Assembly: GCA_900321595.1 (NCBI GenBank)
Contig: ONWP01000078.1
Location: 1-17,992 of the forward strand
Length of the DNA: 17,992 nucleotides
Direction of reading: 5' to 3'
Origin: an uncultured Eubacteriales bacterium
Lineage (GTDB): Bacteria; Bacillota; Clostridia; Oscillospirales; Acutalibacteraceae
Shown: positions 14,438 to 17,992 of the stretch, one piece after another
Position numbering within the stretch: position 1 is the first letter of the stretch
Layout: every line of letters begins with the position of its first letter
Made by a program: the position numbers and the translations under genes
The notes under the pieces: model-generated
What the model was told of the DNA's origin: nothing
The model's input: only the letters and a program-made list of their open reading frames with translations
The model's database searches: none

Positions 14438-15976
14438 ATGAAACAACCGATGAAGATCGTCAACGTCATGAATTTCGTCCGGCAGATCGACGAAAGAACC
14501 GAAAACTCCACTGAAAAGCTGCTCGCGTTTACCGCGCGGGAGCTGGCGCTGGTCAACGAGTACGGCGTGGACAACACGTTTCTGCTGCAGTACGACGCGC
14601 TCTGCGACCCGGATTTCGTCGACCTGTTCCGCCGGGAAGCCACCGGGCGCACGGAGCTCGGCCTGTGGTATGAGATCGTCGAGCCGCTGACAAGCGCCTG
14701 CGGTCTGCCGTACCGGAGCGAAGCGGGCTGGAAATGGGACTGGCACATCATCCCCGGTTTTTCCATGGCGTACGAGCCGGCGCAGCGGGATCAGCTGATC
14801 GACGAAGCCATGCGGAAATTCCGGGAGGTGTTCGGGTATTATCCGAAGACGGTCGGCAGCTGGGTCCTCGACACGCGCACCTTCAACCGGCTCGCGTCCG
14901 TCTACGGCGTCAGCGCCGCGGCCATCTGCCGCGATCAGGCGAACACCGACGCGTATACGCTGCTCGGCGGCTACAGCAACGGCGCGTACTACCCGTCAAA
15001 GTACAATATCTTTACCCCCGCCCAGACCCGCGAAGCGCAGACCGGCGTCCCCGTGTTCCGGCTCCTTGGTCCCTGTCCCATCCACAACTATGACAATCAC
15101 AAATACAGCTCCGACGCGCTGCGCGCCCTGGGCGATCCGCCGTGCTTCACACTGGAGCCTGCCTGGTTTATGGGACGGGATCCGAAGGCCGTCCGCTGGA
15201 TGTTCGACACGCTTTACGGTGCGGAATCCCTCGGCTTCGCCTACGCGCAGATCGGGCAGGAAAACAGCTTTTTCTACTGTGGAGAGAGCTTGCTGGACGG
15301 GCTTCGGATGCAGCTCGAGCAGCTGCTCGCGCGGCCTGACGTCCGTTTCCTGAAAATGGGCGATACCGGCGACCTGTTCCGCGCGGCGTATCCCGATCTC
15401 ACGCCCCCGACCGCTGTCGCCGCGCTCGACAATTTCGACAGCGCCGACGCGCAGTCCGTCTGGTACAACTGCAAAAACTACACCGCGAATCTGTTCCGGT
15501 TTGAGGACCGGGTCTTTATCAGAAGTCTGTTCCTCTTCGACGAACGCGTCCCGGACGCGTATCTGGACGAAACCTGCGCCACCTTCGACGCGGTATACGA
15601 GAACCTGCCGATCGTGGATACGCGGGCGCTGCCTGAGGATCGGCGCAAGGACTGCGGACTGACGCTCAGCTGCGGCGCGGCGCCCGTCGCGGTCGATCAA
15701 GCAGCGGAAGGCGTGCTGCGGGCGACCTTCGGCGGCGGCGCCGTCACCTTCTTCGAGGACAGGATCGAGGTCGCCGCGGACAGCGTATGGCTCGACGCGT
15801 CGTCGGCGTACGCCCTGACAAAGGTCGAACCGGACTGTCTTTGCTTCTCCCGCAAGGGACGCGATTACCGCCTGCGGATCGCAAACGGCGCGGCGCTGGA
15901 ACGCGGCGACCGCGTGCAGATCAGCGGATTCGGCGGCGCCGTCGGTCTGATACCGGCGCCCGCCCCGCTCTCATAA
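14438..15976 (+). CDS. Uncharacterised protein with a deacetylase/glycosidase-like barrel
   Basis: A 512-residue cytoplasmic protein (no signal peptide) that I cannot assign to a named family. Residues about 1-330 look like a NodB/GH57-like (beta/alpha) barrel: NTFLLQYDAL (46-55), ELGLWYEIVEPL (73-84), a helix of the DEAMRKFREVFGYYPKTVGSW kind (122-142), then YGVSAAAICRDQ (156-167). Further charged and aromatic positions (W98, W100, D101, H103, E240, Q274, E275) cluster like a sugar-binding active site. Residues about 340-512 are beta-rich and could be a carbohydrate-binding or accessory domain. The ATG at 14438 has GGGAGAG about 8 nt upstream; an upstream in-frame start lies in the promoter and is excluded. 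Carbohydrate hydrolysis or deacetylation is plausible from the fold and the neighbours, but no reaction can be claimed. Confidence 0.75.
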   Translation: MKQPMKIVNVMNFVRQIDERTENSTEKLLAFTARELALVNEYGVDNTFLLQYDALCDPDFVDLFRREATGRTELGLWYEIVEPLTSACGLPYRSEAGWKWDWHIIPGFSMAYEPAQRDQLIDEAMRKFREVFGYYPKTVGSWVLDTRTFNRLASVYGVSAAAICRDQANTDAYTLLGGYSNGAYYPSKYNIFTPAQTREAQTGVPVFRLLGPCPIHNYDNHKYSSDALRALGDPPCFTLEPAWFMGRDPKAVRWMFDTLYGAESLGFAYAQIGQENSFFYCGESLLDGLRMQLEQLLARPDVRFLKMGDTGDLFRAAYPDLTPPTAVAALDNFDSADAQSVWYNCKNYTANLFRFEDRVFIRSLFLFDERVPDAYLDETCATFDAVYENLPIVDTRALPEDRRKDCGLTLSCGAAPVAVDQAAEGVLRATFGGGAVTFFEDRIEVAADSVWLDASSAYALTKVEPDCLCFSRKGRDYRLRIANGAALERGDRVQISGFGGAVGLIPAPAPLS

Positions 15977-15986
15977 AATAACCACG

Positions 15987-16021
15987 TTGATTTTCGATTC
16001 CGGATATGATAAAGTATCCGG
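15987..16021 (+). promoter_or_regulatory. Promoter of the VanY-type gene with a dyad across the -10 box
   Basis: TTGATT (15987-15992) and TAAAGT (16010-16015) are 17 nt apart. CCGGATA (16000-16006) and TATCCGG (16015-16021) form a perfect 7-bp inverted repeat with an 8-nt spacer that encloses the -10. A bound dimer would block the polymerase. The -35 begins 11 nt after the preceding stop codon, and no terminator lies between. Confidence 0.7.
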
Positions 16022-16066
16022 GGCAATTTCAAATACAGCAACACAAAACAACAGGAGGATACAACC

Positions 16067-16831
16067 ATGAACAGAAATTCTTTGCGGATCCTCGCGATCC
16101 TGCTTGCCGTTCTGACGCTTTCGGCGTCGCTCTTCGGATGCTCCCGCGGCAAAGCGCCGGGCGGTGAGGCCGATACGAACACTGTCGAAGCGACGGTCGA
16201 ACCGGTCGGCTCGACAAGTGAAGCCGCCGAGACCATCGACTACCTCGTGCTCGTCAACAAACAGAACGCGCTGCCCGACAACTGGGAATCGATCGTACAG
16301 CTCGAGGAAGCGACCAACCGCTGGGGCGAGACCTATCAGGTCGAGAAGACCGCGCTCGCCGCGTTCTTTGATCTGCAGAAGGATCTGCTCGACAACGACG
16401 GCATCGTCATCGAGCTGGATTCCACCTACCGTTCCGTCAAGCGCCAGAAGGAGATCTGGTCGGAGTTCGAGGCGGAAAAGGGCATCGATTACGCCAGAGA
16501 GTACGTCGCCGTGCCCGGCTACTCCGAGCATCACACCGGTCTCGCCATCGACATCTGCATTGAAAAAGACGGCGTGCGTATCGACGACAACGACGATATG
16601 ATCGCCGAACGCGAGATCTTCGCGCAGATCCACAAGAAGCTCGCGTCGCACGGCTTTATCCTGCGCTATCTGGAGGGCATGGACGCGATCACCGGCTACG
16701 CCTATGAGCCCTGGCACTTCAGATACGTCGGCGTGAAAGCGGCGGAAGAGATCATGAACGCCGGGATCACGCTGGAGGAATACCTCGGCAAAGTGCCCGC
16801 GACGGAGCCGGAATCGGCGTCGGCCGCGTAA
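16067..16831 (+). CDS. VanY-family D-alanyl-D-alanine carboxypeptidase, lipoprotein
   Basis: A 254-residue M15B peptidase. The N-terminus is a lipoprotein signal (MNRNSLR, hydrophobic core, SLFGC) predicting lipid attachment at C25, then a Ser/Thr/Glu-rich tether to about residue 55. The catalytic domain shows LVLVNKQNALP (60-70), STYRS (119-123, substrate-binding R122), SEHHTGLAID (153-162, the SxHxxGxAxD motif with zinc ligands H155 and D162) and EPWHFRYVG (214-222, catalytic E214 and zinc ligand H217). All expected residues are present, so it should trim terminal D-Ala from peptidoglycan peptides outside the membrane. AGGAGG lies 8 nt before the ATG. It is monocistronic. Without vanHAX or vanRS nearby this is most likely a housekeeping or stress-controlled wall enzyme, not a vancomycin-resistance gene. 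Confidence 0.93.
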   Translation: MNRNSLRILAILLAVLTLSASLFGCSRGKAPGGEADTNTVEATVEPVGSTSEAAETIDYLVLVNKQNALPDNWESIVQLEEATNRWGETYQVEKTALAAFFDLQKDLLDNDGIVIELDSTYRSVKRQKEIWSEFEAEKGIDYAREYVAVPGYSEHHTGLAIDICIEKDGVRIDDNDDMIAEREIFAQIHKKLASHGFILRYLEGMDAITGYAYEPWHFRYVGVKAAEEIMNAGITLEEYLGKVPATEPESASAA

Positions 16832-16853
16832 TACGGCAACACTGTCCCCTGAT

Positions 16854-16881
16854 ACCGTCCGCGACAAAGCGGACGGTTTTT
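16854..16881 (+). terminator. Terminator of the VanY-type gene
   Basis: ACCGTCCGC (16854-16862) pairs perfectly with GCGGACGGT (16869-16877) around a 6-nt loop, followed by TTTTG. It lies 23 nt after the stop codon and is a textbook intrinsic terminator. Confidence 0.92.
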
Positions 16882-16913
16882 GTTATTTCTCTGCCAATAT
16901 GCTTAAAACAAGC

Positions 16914-16942
16914 TTGAGATATCAAATAATTTATGTTACAAT
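16914..16942 (+). promoter_or_regulatory. Promoter of the secreted GH3 gene
   Basis: TTGAGA (16914-16919) and TACAAT (16937-16942) are 17 nt apart in the most A+T-rich stretch of the window. The predicted start near 16949 leaves a leader of about 105 nt, the longest here apart from the similar one of the methyltransferase operon. Confidence 0.8.
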
Positions 16943-16949
16943 TGAACAT

Positions 16950-16986
16950 GACAGCGTTGCCGGCGTCCGGCCGGAGAAGCGCTGTC
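16950..16986 (+). promoter_or_regulatory. Nested hairpin at the 5' end of the secreted GH3 leader
   Basis: GACAGCG (16950-16956) pairs with CGCTGTC (16980-16986), enclosing an inner stem GCCGG/CCGGC (16959-16963 with 16967-16971, 3-nt loop). It begins at the predicted transcript 5' end, so it may protect the mRNA from decay. It does not match any riboswitch class I recognise. Confidence 0.45.
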
Positions 16987-17053
16987 CGATGAAAACCAAT
17001 TGATCCGGTCGACGCGCGATCCGCCGGCGGCCGAGAAATGAGGCGAATTCCTT

Positions 17054-17992
17054 ATGAAGAAACGAATCGTATCCATCCTCCTGACGCTGACTATGCTGTT
17101 CGGCGGCGTGGTGAGCCTTTCGTCAAGCGCTGTCGCGCTGTACTACACGCAGGGGCAGAAGCTCTCCCGCGCGATCAGCGACGAGGGTCTCGTGCTGCTG
17201 AAGAATGAGAACGGCGCGCTGCCCCTCGCGCCGAAGAGCGCGGTCGCCCTGTTCGGCGACGCGCAGGGGATGGGCCCCTCGGATGAGACCGGTACCTGGA
17301 ACATGCGGGGCTACATCCCCTACGGCTACGGCTCCCAGACGCAGGTGGGCGACTTCGCCGACAAGCCGATCGATCCGCTGGACGCGCTTTTGAGCGCCGA
17401 GAAAGACGGCGAGATCGCCCTCGTGCATGAGATCTCGGACCGGTACGTCGCCGGGCTGTTCGGGGAGGAAGCGTACATCCCGACCGACGCGGAGGTCGCG
17501 GAGGCGGCCGAAAAGGCGGATACGGCGGTCTTCTTCCTGAGCCGCTGGGCCGGCGAAGCCTTCGACATGCGGCGCGCCGACTGGTATCTGCATGAGGACG
17601 AGATCGCGGTCCTGCGGCAGCTGTCCTCGGCCTTTGAGAAGGTCGTCGTCGTGCTCAACACACCGTCCGTCGTGGACACCTCGTGGGCACATGGCGCGAT
17701 CGACGGCGTGCGCGTCGACGCGGTCCTCTACATCGGCTACACGGGCATACAGGGCGGCCTCGCGGTCGCGGACGTGCTGCTCGGCCGCGTGAACCCGTCG
17801 GGCAAGACGCACGACACCTGGGCGAAGGACCTCACGGACTACCCCGCCGACGCGCTCTGGACACAGAACGACCAGCCCTATATCGAGGACATCTTCACGG
17901 GCTACCGATGGTTCGAGACCTTCGATCCCGACTATGAAAAGGTCAGCTACGAGTTCGGCTTCGGCCTCTCCTACACGACCTTTGATATTGAA
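17054..17992 (+). CDS. Secreted GH3 glycosidase with reversed domain order, 3'-truncated by the window
   Basis: The frame starts at ATG 17054 (GAGG 10 nt upstream) and is still open at the window end: 313 residues are visible. Residues 1-28 are a signal peptide (MKKR, hydrophobic core, AVA near 26-28). Straight after comes ISDEGLVLLKNENGALPL (41-58), the phrase that normally opens the C-terminal sandwich domain of GH3. The sandwich follows, with SRWAGEAFDM (163-172; E168 sits where GH3 acid/base Glu is often found), NPSGK (247-251), then YEFGFGLSYTTF (299-310) leading into the FnIII-like domain. The TIM barrel with the nucleophile is not in front, so it should lie downstream, outside the window. 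Ruminococcus albus and Butyrivibrio fibrisolvens GH3 enzymes are known with this order. It probably acts on extracellular oligosaccharides; specificity is unknown. Confidence 0.85.
   Translation, partial: MKKRIVSILLTLTMLFGGVVSLSSSAVALYYTQGQKLSRAISDEGLVLLKNENGALPLAPKSAVALFGDAQGMGPSDETGTWNMRGYIPYGYGSQTQVGDFADKPIDPLDALLSAEKDGEIALVHEISDRYVAGLFGEEAYIPTDAEVAEAAEKADTAVFFLSRWAGEAFDMRRADWYLHEDEIAVLRQLSSAFEKVVVVLNTPSVVDTSWAHGAIDGVRVDAVLYIGYTGIQGGLAVADVLLGRVNPSGKTHDTWAKDLTDYPADALWTQNDQPYIEDIFTGYRWFETFDPDYEKVSYEFGFGLSYTTFDIE

Noticed and set aside
16067..16831. Part of a vancomycin-resistance cluster
   Set aside because: Only the D,D-carboxypeptidase is present; there are no vanH, ligase, vanX or two-component genes in the window, and such peptidases are common wall enzymes.
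17054..17992. The secreted GH3 gene as a truncated pseudogene lacking its barrel
   Set aside because: It has an intact promoter, signal peptide and open frame to the window edge, and the reversed domain order is known in this family.

Overview
The window looks like chromosomal DNA from a G+C-rich (about 60% by eye), Gram-positive-type anaerobic Clostridia, probably an uncultured Oscillospirales/Ruminococcaceae-like gut bacterium. The evidence is a type I dockerin of the 'LRxSAxLE' style, AGGAGG ribosome sites, housekeeping-type promoters with 17-nt spacers, a VanY-type lipoprotein, and an oxygen-sensitive radical SAM enzyme. The taxon is inferred, not proven. I see no tRNA or rRNA, no insertion sequence, no CRISPR array and no recognisable phage or defence genes.

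Layout. (1) 2-2266, +: the C-terminal 754 residues of a large secreted protein with a Pro-Thr-Glu-Lys linker and a C-terminal dockerin. (2) 2524-5622, +: a cytoplasmic GH38 alpha-mannosidase with its own promoter. It converges on the next block at a bidirectional terminator. (3) 10462-5718, -: a GH3 beta-glycosidase, a secreted SGNH/GDSL esterase and an MGH1/GH63-like (alpha/alpha)6 glycosidase. (4) 10628-11254, +: an HD-domain phosphohydrolase, convergent with (5) 12365-11280, -: an anSME-like radical SAM/SPASM enzyme. (6) 12633-14279, +: an operon of two different SAM methyltransferases, one membrane-anchored and one of the LCM/TcmP type. Two related 16-bp palindromes lie at and just after the predicted transcription start. 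(7) 14438-15976, +: a 512-aa protein with a deacetylase-like barrel and no assigned function. (8) 16067-16831, +: a VanY-family D,D-carboxypeptidase lipoprotein whose -10 box lies inside a perfect dyad. (9) 17054 to the window end, +: a secreted GH3 enzyme in which the C-terminal domain directly follows the signal peptide, so the domain order is reversed. It is cut by the window edge.

How it fits together. Most genes concern carbohydrates. GH38, the canonical GH3 and the MGH1-like enzyme have no signal peptide and would trim imported oligosaccharides in the cytoplasm. The dockerin protein, the SGNH hydrolase, the VanY lipoprotein and the reversed GH3 act outside the membrane. No transporter or sugar regulator is present, so the substrate cannot be read from this window. 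Transcription units are mostly single genes, nearly all with a clear -35/-10 pair, so co-regulation across the window is not evident. The least explained parts are the operator-controlled methyltransferase pair, the 512-aa barrel protein and the non-catalytic part of the dockerin protein.
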